Below, one piece after another: positions 38,654 through 45,505 of a DNA stretch of 64,000 nt. The notes beneath the pieces are model-generated. The model made no database searches. It saw only the letters and a program-made list of their open reading frames with translations, and was not told the DNA's origin. Numbering within the stretch: position 1 is the stretch's first letter; each line of letters opens with the position of its first letter. The position numbers and the translations under genes are program-made. This DNA is from DASRDU01 sp046331565 (GTDB lineage Bacteria > Acidobacteriota > Blastocatellia > RBC074): NCBI GenBank assembly GCA_046331565.1, contig JAXLQP010000001.1:806001-870000 (forward strand), written 5' to 3'.

Positions 38654-40357
38654 CTATTTTGTTGCTGATTCTGTCAGCCCGGCGTCAGGCAGGCCGAGCA
38701 ACTGTCGCGCGCGCAACAGCGCGGCATCAATGTTGTCTATGATGTTTTCGCGCCCGATGCGATCAGTGAAGCCTGACTTGTTCATGGCTTCGCGGGGCTG
38801 ATCAGCAACGCCGGTCAGCATCATCGTGCCGCCCTCGCTGCGGGTTCGTTCCAGCAAATCTTCCAGCACCTGCAATCCGGTCGCATCAATCGCGGGCACC
38901 AGGCGCATGCGAATAATCAGCACCTTCGGATTCTTTTCAATGCGCCGCATCGAATCCTTGAATCGCTCAATCGCGCCGAAAAAGAGCGAGCCGTAAACCT
39001 CAAAAACCTCGACACCCGGCGGCACCACGCGCTTTGAAATCGAACGCGGATTGTCAGGCTCATCTTCCGTTTCTTCCTCCAGGCTGCGCGTCAGCAGATT
39101 AACCTGCGTGATATCGGACATGCGTTGCAGAAAGAGAAACGCCGCCAGCACAACGCCCACCTGAATCGCTACGGTGAGGTCAATCAGCACGGTCAGAAAG
39201 AAAGTCACGAGCAGCACGACGACATCGCTTTTCGGGCTTTTCAGCAGCTTCAGAAAAACGTGGTACTCGCTCATGTTGTAAGCGACAAAGATCAGAATCG
39301 CTGCCAGCGCAGGCATCGGAATGAGCGCGGCCCAGCGCCCGAAAAACATCATGATCAGCAGCAGCGTGAAGGAATGCACGATTGCCGCCACCGGCGTGCG
39401 CCCGCCGCTTTTGATATTCGTCGCCGTGCGCGCAATGGCCCCGGTTGCGGGAATGCCGCCAAAGATCGGTGACAGCACATTGCCTGCGCCCTGCGCGATC
39501 AGTTCGATATTCGAGCGGTGCCGCGTGCCCATCATGCCATCGGCCACGACTGCGGCCAGCAATGATTCAATCGCCGCCAGCAGCGCAATCGTCACTGCCG
39601 GTGAAAACATCTGCCGGATCAGCGCGAAGCTCAGATGCGGCAGGTGCGGCGCAGGCAGCGTCGTCGGCACGCTGCCGAAACGGCTGCCAATGGTTTCGAC
39701 ATTCAGGTGCAGCAGTTGCACCGCTGCCGTTGCGGCGATAATCGCCACGAGCGAGCCGGGAATTTTGTGCGTGATGCGGGGCCAGAGAATCACAATCAGC
39801 AGCGAACCCGCGCCCACCGCCAGCGCCAGCGGATTGAAACTTGACAGGTGATGACCATAAGCCGTCCATTTTTCGACAAACTCAGCCGGGACGCTCGCCA
39901 TCTGCAAACCCAGAAAATCCCTGATCTGCGATGAAAAGATGATCAGCGCAATGCCGCTGGTGAAGCCGACCGTGACCGGATACGGAATGAATTTGAGAAA
40001 CGCGCCCATCCGCGCCAGGCCCATCACAATCAGAATCACTCCGGCAATGATGGTCGCTGTGGCCAGCCCGTCGTAGCCGTATTTCTGCACGATGCCGTAA
40101 ATGATCACGACAAATGCGCCCGTCGGCCCGCTGATCTGCGCCCGCGTGCCGCCCAGCGCCGCAATCGTCAGACCCGCAATGATCGCGGTGTAAAGCCCCT
40201 GCTCCGGTTTGACGCCCGAAGCAATGGCAAAGGCGATGGCCAGCGGCAATGCCACAATGCCGACAATCAGCCCGGCAGTCAGATCAGCCGTGAATTTTTT
40301 GGTGGAATATCCTTCGCGGAAAACGGTGACAAGTTTGGGTTCGTAGAGCTGAGACAT
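38654..40357 (-). CDS. SulP-family anion transporter with STAS domain
   Basis: 567 aa. The transport domain opens with DLTAGLIVGIVALPLAIAFAIASGVKPEQGLYTAIIAG and GGTRAQISGPTGAFVVIIYGI, the SulP signature. The C-terminal STAS domain (from about residue 440) ends with PKVLIIRMRLVPAIDATGLQVLEDLLE. Bacterial SulP proteins import sulfate, bicarbonate or dicarboxylates; a carbonic anhydrase gene lies 9 kb away, but no direct link is visible. Confidence 0.94.
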   Translation of the reverse strand: MSQLYEPKLVTVFREGYSTKKFTADLTAGLIVGIVALPLAIAFAIASGVKPEQGLYTAIIAGLTIAALGGTRAQISGPTGAFVVIIYGIVQKYGYDGLATATIIAGVILIVMGLARMGAFLKFIPYPVTVGFTSGIALIIFSSQIRDFLGLQMASVPAEFVEKWTAYGHHLSSFNPLALAVGAGSLLIVILWPRITHKIPGSLVAIIAATAAVQLLHLNVETIGSRFGSVPTTLPAPHLPHLSFALIRQMFSPAVTIALLAAIESLLAAVVADGMMGTRHRSNIELIAQGAGNVLSPIFGGIPATGAIARTATNIKSGGRTPVAAIVHSFTLLLIMMFFGRWAALIPMPALAAILIFVAYNMSEYHVFLKLLKSPKSDVVVLLVTFFLTVLIDLTVAIQVGVVLAAFLFLQRMSDITQVNLLTRSLEEETEDEPDNPRSISKRVVPPGVEVFEVYGSLFFGAIERFKDSMRRIEKNPKVLIIRMRLVPAIDATGLQVLEDLLERTRSEGGTMMLTGVADQPREAMNKSGFTDRIGRENIIDNIDAALLRARQLLGLPDAGLTESATK

Positions 40358-40461
40358 GATGATTGAAGTTAAAAAATCAGGGCAGGTCAGATCGCCCGCA
40401 TTCTCGCAGCGTGCCTGGTTTCAGGCAAGTCATCTGCAAAATCAGCAGAGTTATAACGATA

Positions 40462-40558
<97 letters not shown>

Positions 40559-40569
40559 CTTTATTCCGC

Positions 40570-42162
40570 TCAGGGCTGAATCGTGCGCCAGTCGAGATTG
40601 AAGCGGGCCAGGTATTTTCGCAACCGGTCGGCATCGTTGGCGGTGGCCCTGCGGTCACGCGAGGAATGAAACAATGCGCGCCCGGCTGCTGACAGCGTGG
40701 CAGATTCACGACAGATTCTGATGACTCCGGCAAGCTGAATCCGGTCAAAAAGGTCAATCTGCTGCAACTGCTCCTCATCGAAAAACTCTGCCAGCAGGCC
40801 GAGGTCTGAGGCGGGTGTTTCAGCCCAGGCCGCGCGCAGGCGTGCGATCTCTTCTTCGACCACTGAAACCGAAATGCGGCCACCGGCGGCGAGCGTCGCC
40901 ATCCGCGTGATTGCGCCGTTAAGGTCACGAAAGTTGCCGTTCCATCTGGCAGCGGCTGAAGTGGCGAATTTCAGAAAACGCTGCCGCGCTTCGCGGCTGA
41001 AAGTCACGACGGTTCCAGCGCGACGGGTGTAATTTTCAAGCTCGTATTCCAGATTCGGTTCAATGTCCTCAACGCGCTCGCGCAGGCCGGGCAGTCTGAA
41101 CGTCCACAGATTGATGCGCGCCAGCAGGTCTTCGCGGAACTGACCTTCGCGCACGCGCTCTGACAAATCGCGGTTGGTTCCGGCAATCAACTGAAAATCG
41201 CTTTTCACTTCACGATCACCGCCAAGCGGCAGAAAGGTTTTGTCTTCGAGCGCGCGCAGCAGCATCGCCTGTTCATCCAGCCCAAGCTCGCCGATTTCAT
41301 CCAGAAACAGCACGCCGCCATCAGCCGCCCGCAGCAGCCCGGCGCGATCTTTCATCGCCCCTGTGAACGCGCCTTTGACGTGGCCGAACAGCGCCGACAT
41401 CGCCGCGTCACCCCGCACCGTCGCGCAGTTGATTTCAACGAACCCGCCTTTGACCTGATGGCGCGCCTTGCGCAATTCAAAAATGCGCCTGGCCAGTTGC
41501 GATTTGCCCGCGCCCGTCGGCCCGCACAGCAGCAGCGGATCACGCGAAGCAATGGCGACCTGTTCGATGCGCGCCATCAGTTGATTGAATTTTGCGTTGC
41601 GCGTGGCAATGCCCGATTTGAGAAACGAAACCGCTTCGTGCTGTTCCTGCCTGAACCGCGAAGCCAGCCGGTCATACCGCGACAGGTCAAGGTCAATGAT
41701 TTCAAAGCTGCCCGCTTCAGATTCACTGCGGCGACGCGGCGGCGAAGATTGCAGCAGGCGGCCCGGAAAGTATTTCGCTTCGGTCAGCAGGAACAGACAG
41801 ATTTGCATGACGTGCGAGCCGGTGCTGATGTGAATCAGATAGTCCTCGCGTTCAGGATTGAACTGATAAGCGCGGGCATAATCGTGCAGCGCGCTGTAAA
41901 CCTCCTCAAAATCCCAGGGATCCTTGAAATCAATCTGTGTAATGCGAATCTCAGTTTCAGGCGAAACGGTGGCAATGTCTTCGGTGACGATGCTCGTCAG
42001 TTTGCTGAACTGCGGCTGCGTCAGCAGTTCAAGCCGCCTGATCAGCAGGTGTTCGTGCTGGCAGATCGCCACCGTTGGACGCCACCGCTCCCACCGCTCA
42101 GGGCCGCTGCCGCCATCCTTGACCGGCCCCAGAAATCCAATGACGACATTGTCCTTTGCCAT
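40570..42162 (-). CDS. rtcR: RtcR, CARF-domain sigma-54 activator of RNA repair genes
   Basis: 530 aa. Residues 1 to about 180 form the RtcR-type CARF sensor (VVIGFLGPVKDGGSGPERWERWRPTVAI..., YLIHISTGSHVMQICLFLLTEAKYFPGRLLQSSPP). The AAA+ domain follows: Walker A LLCGPTGAGKS at 212-221, the sigma-54 contact motif GAFTGA at 264-269, Walker B VLFLDE at 284-289. A C-terminal helix-turn-helix region ends the protein. In Enterobacteria RtcR responds to RNA damage products and activates rtcBA or rsr-yrl-rtcBA transcription. It is divergent from rsr here, with a sigma-54 promoter between them. Confidence 0.96.
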   Translation of the reverse strand: MAKDNVVIGFLGPVKDGGSGPERWERWRPTVAICQHEHLLIRRLELLTQPQFSKLTSIVTEDIATVSPETEIRITQIDFKDPWDFEEVYSALHDYARAYQFNPEREDYLIHISTGSHVMQICLFLLTEAKYFPGRLLQSSPPRRRSESEAGSFEIIDLDLSRYDRLASRFRQEQHEAVSFLKSGIATRNAKFNQLMARIEQVAIASRDPLLLCGPTGAGKSQLARRIFELRKARHQVKGGFVEINCATVRGDAAMSALFGHVKGAFTGAMKDRAGLLRAADGGVLFLDEIGELGLDEQAMLLRALEDKTFLPLGGDREVKSDFQLIAGTNRDLSERVREGQFREDLLARINLWTFRLPGLRERVEDIEPNLEYELENYTRRAGTVVTFSREARQRFLKFATSAAARWNGNFRDLNGAITRMATLAAGGRISVSVVEEEIARLRAAWAETPASDLGLLAEFFDEEQLQQIDLFDRIQLAGVIRICRESATLSAAGRALFHSSRDRRATANDADRLRKYLARFNLDWRTIQP

Positions 42163-42316
42163 AGAATAAAATCCAGTCAGTTCGCTTAAAAGATAAAATC
42201 TGTGCGAGACATCATACCCAGTCAGCCGTCACCGGCCAAACCGGAAAAGAAAAATCCCACGTTCTTTCAGGCAGTTAGCCCCGCATCTCAGTCAGACATT
42301 CACGCTTTCACATCTG

Positions 42317-42332
42317 CGGCACGCCGACTGCA
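42317..42332 (+). promoter_or_regulatory. Sigma-54 (-24/-12) promoter for rsr
   Basis: CGGCACGCCGACTGCA: GG at 42318-42319 and GC at 42330-42331 are separated by exactly ten bases, and GGCACG plus CTGCA match the -24 and -12 elements closely. Transcription would begin near 42343, about 49 bases before the rsr start. The adjacent divergent RtcR carries GAFTGA, as required for a sigma-54 activator. Confidence 0.82.
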
Positions 42333-42391
42333 CTATCCGATGCTGTACCGCGGTCAGCAGGCGGTGAAGTCAGAAAGGAGTGATGAGCGCA

Positions 42392-43960
42392 ATGGCAAAC
42401 AAGAATCTGTTTCAGTCAGTTTTCGGCAAAATGATTCCGGCGGCTGACGCCAGGAACGAAGCGGGCGGCAGGGCCTATGCCTTCACGCCGCAGCACGCGC
42501 TCGCGCAGTACGCCGCGACCGGCTGTTTCAATTCGACCTTTTACGCTTCTGCCGATGAGCAGCTTGCCAGAGTGCTTGAACTGTGTGTGCAGGTTGACGC
42601 TGAATTCATTGCTCGCACGGCAATTTTCTGCCGCGAACGCGGACAGATGAAGGACGTTCCGGCGCTGCTGGTGGCGGTGCTTTCAGGCCGCGATCACGGC
42701 TTGTTCAGAGCTGTCTTTCCGCGTGTGATTGATAACGGCAGAATGCTGCGCACCTTCGTGCAGATCATGCGTTCAGGCGTGACCGGGCGTAAGTCGCTCG
42801 GCACTGCGCCAAAGCGCATGATCCGCGAATGGTTCAATGCGCGCACGGATGAAGCTGTGTTCAGGGCTTCGGTCGGCAACGATCCGTCCTTCGCTGACAT
42901 CATCAAAATGGTGCATCCGCATCCGCTGACTGCCAGCCGTCAGGCGTTGTACGGCTTCTTTCTCGGACGCGACATCAATGCTGATGCGTTGCCGGGTGTG
43001 GTGCGCCAGTTTGAAGCTTTCAAGGCTGGCGCGATCAGCGAACTGCCCGATGTTCCGTTTCAGATGCTGACCAGTCTGGAACTCGGCACGCCCGGATGGA
43101 CTCAGATTGCGCGCCACGCTCCCTGGCAGATGACGCGCATGAACCTGAACACGTTTGCGCGTCACGGCGTCTTTGATCAGCCGGGCCTGCCCGAACTGAT
43201 TGCCCGCCGCCTGAGCAACGCCGACGAAGTGAAGAAGGCCCGCGTGCTGCCGTATCAGTTGCTGGCGGCATACACGATGGCCGATGACAAAGTGCCTCCG
43301 GTCGTGCGCGCAGCGTTGCAGGACGCGATGGAAATTGCCATCAGCAACGTGCCTGAAATTGCCGGAAAGGTTTATGTCTTCCCCGACATTTCAGGTTCGA
43401 TGCATTCGCCCGTGACGGGTCATCGCAGGGGCGCGACTTCGAAAGTGCGCTGCGTTGACGTGGCTGCGCTGGTGGCTGCGGCTGTGTTGCGGCGCAACCC
43501 GAATGCTGAAATCATCCCGTTTGAAAGCAACGTGGTGAAGGTAAAGCTGAACCCGCGCGACAGCGTGATGACCAACGCGCAGAAGCTGGCCAGCCTGCCG
43601 GGCGGCGGCACGAATTGCAGCGCGCCGCTGCGCGAACTGAATCGCCGCCAGGCTGCGGGTGAGCTGGTGATTTACGTTTCAGACAATGAATCGTGGGTGG
43701 ATTCACCGGCTCACAGTCACTGGGGCGGCAGCCGCACCGAGACGATGAATCAGTGGGCGCAGTTCAAGTCACGCAACCCGCAGGCGCGCATGGTGTGCAT
43801 TGACATTCAGGCTTACGCCACGACTCAGGCGCAGGAGCGCGCAGACATCCTGAATATCGGCGGTTTCAGCGATCAGGTCTTTGCTGTGCTGGCCGACTTC
43901 GCCGCCGGTCGTCTGAGCGCCGGGCACTGGGTCGGCGTGATCGAACAGCTCACGATTTAG
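42392..43960 (+). CDS. rsr: Rsr, bacterial Ro60 orthologue (TROVE + vWA)
   Basis: 522 aa. The TROVE/HEAT-repeat ring covers roughly residues 1-330 (FTPQHALAQYAATGCFNSTFYASADEQL, FIARTAIFCRERGQMKDVPALLVAVLS, FVQIMRSGVTGRKSLGTAPKRMIREWF). The C-terminal vWA domain has the MIDAS motif PDISGSM, then GGGTNCSAPL and YVSDNESW. Ro proteins form rings that bind misfolded RNA ends in the hole and Y RNAs on the outside. The ATG at 42392 is chosen because AAAGGAG lies 11 bases upstream; GTG and ATG at 42380 and 42383 are too close. Y-RNA genes and rtcB follow. Confidence 0.95.
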   Translation: MANKNLFQSVFGKMIPAADARNEAGGRAYAFTPQHALAQYAATGCFNSTFYASADEQLARVLELCVQVDAEFIARTAIFCRERGQMKDVPALLVAVLSGRDHGLFRAVFPRVIDNGRMLRTFVQIMRSGVTGRKSLGTAPKRMIREWFNARTDEAVFRASVGNDPSFADIIKMVHPHPLTASRQALYGFFLGRDINADALPGVVRQFEAFKAGAISELPDVPFQMLTSLELGTPGWTQIARHAPWQMTRMNLNTFARHGVFDQPGLPELIARRLSNADEVKKARVLPYQLLAAYTMADDKVPPVVRAALQDAMEIAISNVPEIAGKVYVFPDISGSMHSPVTGHRRGATSKVRCVDVAALVAAAVLRRNPNAEIIPFESNVVKVKLNPRDSVMTNAQKLASLPGGGTNCSAPLRELNRRQAAGELVIYVSDNESWVDSPAHSHWGGSRTETMNQWAQFKSRNPQARMVCIDIQAYATTQAQERADILNIGGFSDQVFAVLADFAAGRLSAGHWVGVIEQLTI

Positions 43961-43971
43961 CGGGGCGAAAC

Positions 43972-44053
43972 GATGGCAGATTGCAGATTTGAGATTGAGA
44001 CGATTCAGGCGTGATCTTTTCAATCAGCAATCCTCAATCTGCCATCTGCAATC
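43972..44053. repeat. Family J inverted repeat (GATGGCAGATTGCAG)
   Basis: Left arm GATGGCAGATTGCAGATTTG, right arm CTCAATCTGCCATCTGCAAT. It lies immediately after the rsr stop and ends one or two bases before the first Y-RNA-like gene. Confidence 0.8.
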
Positions 44054-44054
44054 A

Positions 44055-44127
44055 AAGCGGGCCGAATGCTGACGGGACTACATTTAAAGTGAAAATTGAG
44101 TCTCGGCAATCCTCGTCGGCCCTGCGC
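44055..44127 (+). ncRNA. Y-RNA-like gene 1 (Ro-binding stems only)
   Basis: Stem 1: GGGCCGA (44059-44065) with TCGGCCC (44116-44122), extended past a bulged T by GC/GC. Conserved box CGAATGC follows. Stem 2: CGGGACT (44073-44079) with AGTCTCG (44099-44105), including a G-U pair at the same column as in the other copies. TACAT follows stem 2. The apical part is only about 19 bases and carries no tRNA-like arm, so this is a minimal Ro-binding hairpin. The box also resembles the 5' arm of vertebrate Y3 (CCGAGUGCAGUGGUGUUUAC, from memory). Confidence 0.8.
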
Positions 44128-44149
44128 ATTGATCTTTGAATCATCGGAA

Positions 44150-44257
44150 GCATCCGGCGAATGCTGGTCGGGAGTACATTGGCACAACAGGTTCGATTCC
44201 TGTCTCCTCCATTAACTTGCGGGGGAGAAAACTCTCACCGATGTTGTCGCCGGAAAA
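44150..44257 (+). ncRNA. Y-RNA-like gene 2 (T arm + capped acceptor stem)
   Basis: Stem 1: TCCGGCGA (44153-44160) with TCGCCGGA (44247-44254). Stem 2: GGGAGT (44170-44175) with ACTCTC (44231-44236), helped by GGT/ACC across a bulge. Inside lies a perfect tRNA T arm: ACAGG-TTCGATT-CCTGT (44187-44203). Next is a 7-bp acceptor-like stem CTCCTCC / GGGGGAG (44204-44210, 44221-44227) closed by a ten-base loop. D and anticodon arms are absent. TTGTCG precedes the stem 1 return strand, as in copies 3 and 4. Confidence 0.85.
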
Positions 44258-44260
44258 GCA

Positions 44261-44405
44261 GCATTGCGACGAATGCGGATGGAACTACATCCCTCCTGCG
44301 GACGAGGTCGCTGTTTCGATTCCAGCCTGCCCGATTGATGTGCCGGGCAGTAGCTCAGTGGACAGAGCGCGCAACGTCGTTTCATCAATTTTGTCGTCGC
44401 AGCCA
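44261..44405 (+). ncRNA. Y-RNA-like gene 3 (permuted tRNA mimic with closed D arm)
   Basis: Stem 1: TGCGACGA (44265-44272) with TCGTCGCA (44394-44401). Stem 2: GATGGAAC (44278-44285) with GTTTCATC (44379-44386), 8 bp with one G-U. The module runs: anticodon-like hairpin CCTC-CTGCGGAC-GAGG (44292-44307); T arm with TTCGATT loop (44310-44326, one mismatch); 7-bp acceptor stem CTGCCCG / CGGGCAG closed by a ten-base loop (44327-44350); TA; then a complete D arm GCTC-AGTGGACA-GAGC (44353-44368). The tRNA order is therefore permuted, opened between the D and anticodon arms, and has no free 3' CCA end. Confidence 0.88.
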
Positions 44406-44430
44406 TTTATGAACCAGCGCGCCTTCTCTT

Positions 44431-44492
44431 CTTCTCTGCGCCTGCGGCGTGAGATTCTGCTTTCACGCCGCAGGCACAGAGATAAAGAGGAC
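44431..44492. repeat. Family B palindrome, copy B4
   Basis: CTCTGCGCCTGCGGCGTGAG pairs with TTCACGCCGCAGGCACAGAG. It separates Y-RNA gene 3 from the SEC-C remnant and may end transcription of the small-RNA block. Confidence 0.85.
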
Positions 44493-44527
44493 TGTCGAGT
44501 GCCGTGATTCATCTTTAACGTTGCCGC

Positions 44528-44603
44528 GCTTCAGCCGGAAAGTATCCGTTCCTCAGCCATTCCGGCTGAAGCGCTGTCGCGTTCAGGTCAAATGACTGAC
44601 CTG
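44528..44603. other. Two hairpins ahead of the SEC-C remnant
   Basis: Hairpin 1: CGCTTCAGCCGGAA with TTCCGGCTGAAGCG (14 bp, perfect, about 18-base loop). Hairpin 2: CAGGTCA with TGACCTG around AATGAC. Neither carries the CGAATGC or TACAT boxes of the Y-RNA genes. They could be a terminator or a leader structure. Confidence 0.55.
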
Positions 44604-44658
44604 TTGATCTGATAATACAAACCAGGCTGAAGGGATCAGCTTTTTCAGGAGGTGACGT

Positions 44659-44948
44659 ATGGCAGGGAAAAACAAATTTGACGAAGAATGCTTTCAACGA
44701 ACGAATGAGCAAACGTCGGCGGGGCTTCCCGTCTGAAACGCAGGTCAGGCGCGGCTTCAGAATCGTTCACGGCGAAAAGGAACTGCTCGAAAAGCTCGGT
44801 CGCAATGATTTATGCCCCTGCGGTTCCGGTCGCCGGTTTCAGGAAATGCTGCCTGCGCTCGAAGAAATTTGATGGTACGCTCCGTGATTATTACTTTCAG
44901 GGATTGAAGTCAGAACAGCGGCGAATGCCGGAGGAACTACATGGATAG
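44659..44948 (+). pseudogene. SEC-C-motif protein gene broken by two frameshifts
   Basis: A strong ribosome site (AGGAGGTGACGT) precedes ATG 44659, but the frame MAGKNKFDEECFQ closes after 25 codons. The next frame carries NAFNERMSKRRRGFPSETQVRRGFRIVHGEKELLEKLGRNDLCPCGSGRRF, and a second +1 shift inside the motif restores RKCCLRSKKFDGTLRDYYF to a stop at 44946. Joined, the pieces give a coherent protein of about 95 aa with the zinc-binding SEC-C motif CPCGSGRRFRKCC. Two one-base insertions, or assembly errors, explain it. The 3' end overlaps Y-RNA gene 4, so the original stop may have been earlier. Confidence 0.7.
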
Positions 44949-45050
44949 AGCGTCAATGCCTGCATTGAAGGTCGTGGGTTCGATTCCCACCTGCTGGCAA
45001 CAGCAGTAGCTCAGAAGAAACGTTTCTCAAATACTTGTCGCCGTGTTAAT
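44912..45050 (+). ncRNA. Y-RNA-like gene 4 (circularly permuted tRNA-Arg-like mimic)
   Basis: Stem 1: AACA-G-CGGCGA (44914-44924, one bulged G) with TCGCCGTGTT (45038-45047). Stem 2: GAGGAAC (44931-44937) with GTTTCTC (45022-45028). Module: GGATA-GAGC (3' half of a D arm, 44943-44951); anticodon-like hairpin TCAAT-GCCTGC-ATTGA (44953-44968); variable AGGTC; perfect T arm GTGGG-TTCGATT-CCCAC (44974-44990); acceptor stem CTGCTG / CAGCAG sealed by a GCAA tetraloop (44991-45006); TA; GCTC (45009-45012), which pairs with GAGC. The tRNA is opened in the D loop, and its normal ends are joined. It resembles tRNA-Arg by arm sequences. Confidence 0.9.
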
Positions 45051-45144
45051 CGAGAGCTTGAAAAATCAGGTGTTCGGAGTTCTCGCTGCAGCGCGGCTTT
45101 TGAGCAATCTGTACCACGCAATCCAGTTGAAGAGGAGCGCAACC

Positions 45145-45483
45145 ATGTCGAATGATGAAATAAAAAAGAATACGCGATGGTTCGAGAAATACATGGAAAC
45201 CCTCAGGAACAACTCGGTATTCAAAGAACCGCAGGATGGAGTGAGTTACCCCTGCCCTTGTTGCGGGTACAAGACGCTGGATTCACGAGGCGGTTTTGAG
45301 ATCTGCTCGGTTTGTTTCTGGGAAGATGATGGACAAGACGATCACGATGCCGATGCAATCCGCGGCGGGCCAAACGGCGGCCTGAGCCTGACGCAGGCCA
45401 GAGTCAACTTCAGAAAATTTGGCGCGGTCGAAGAAAGGTTTACCCATGCTGTTCGCAGGCCATTGCCTGAAGAAGGAGGCTGA
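45145..45483 (+). CDS. Cysteine-rich CPCC-domain protein
   Basis: 112 aa. YPCPCCGYKTLDSRGGFEICSVCFWEDDGQDDHDADAIRGGPNGGLSLTQARVNFRKFGA matches the CPCC family: two Cys pairs (CPCC, CSVC) that probably bind zinc and a conserved WEDDGQD...GG.N..SL..AR tail. Function unknown. Start at 45145 follows GAGGAG; upstream codons overlap the Y-RNA region and are rejected. It lies 22 bases ahead of rtcB, so it is probably co-transcribed with it. Confidence 0.85.
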   Translation: MSNDEIKKNTRWFEKYMETLRNNSVFKEPQDGVSYPCPCCGYKTLDSRGGFEICSVCFWEDDGQDDHDADAIRGGPNGGLSLTQARVNFRKFGAVEERFTHAVRRPLPEEGG

Positions 45484-45505
45484 AGAAAAAACGAAAGGCA
45501 GAGAG

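Noticed and set aside
44160..45012. Genuine tRNA genes
   Set aside because: T-arm and D-arm sequences are tRNA-like, but their order is permuted, the acceptor stems are closed by loops, and no free acceptor end or proper anticodon loop exists.
45419..45505. Longer RtcB starting at 45419
   Set aside because: The extension lies inside the CPCC gene in another frame, starts at TTG and has no family similarity; ATG 45506 gives the normal length.
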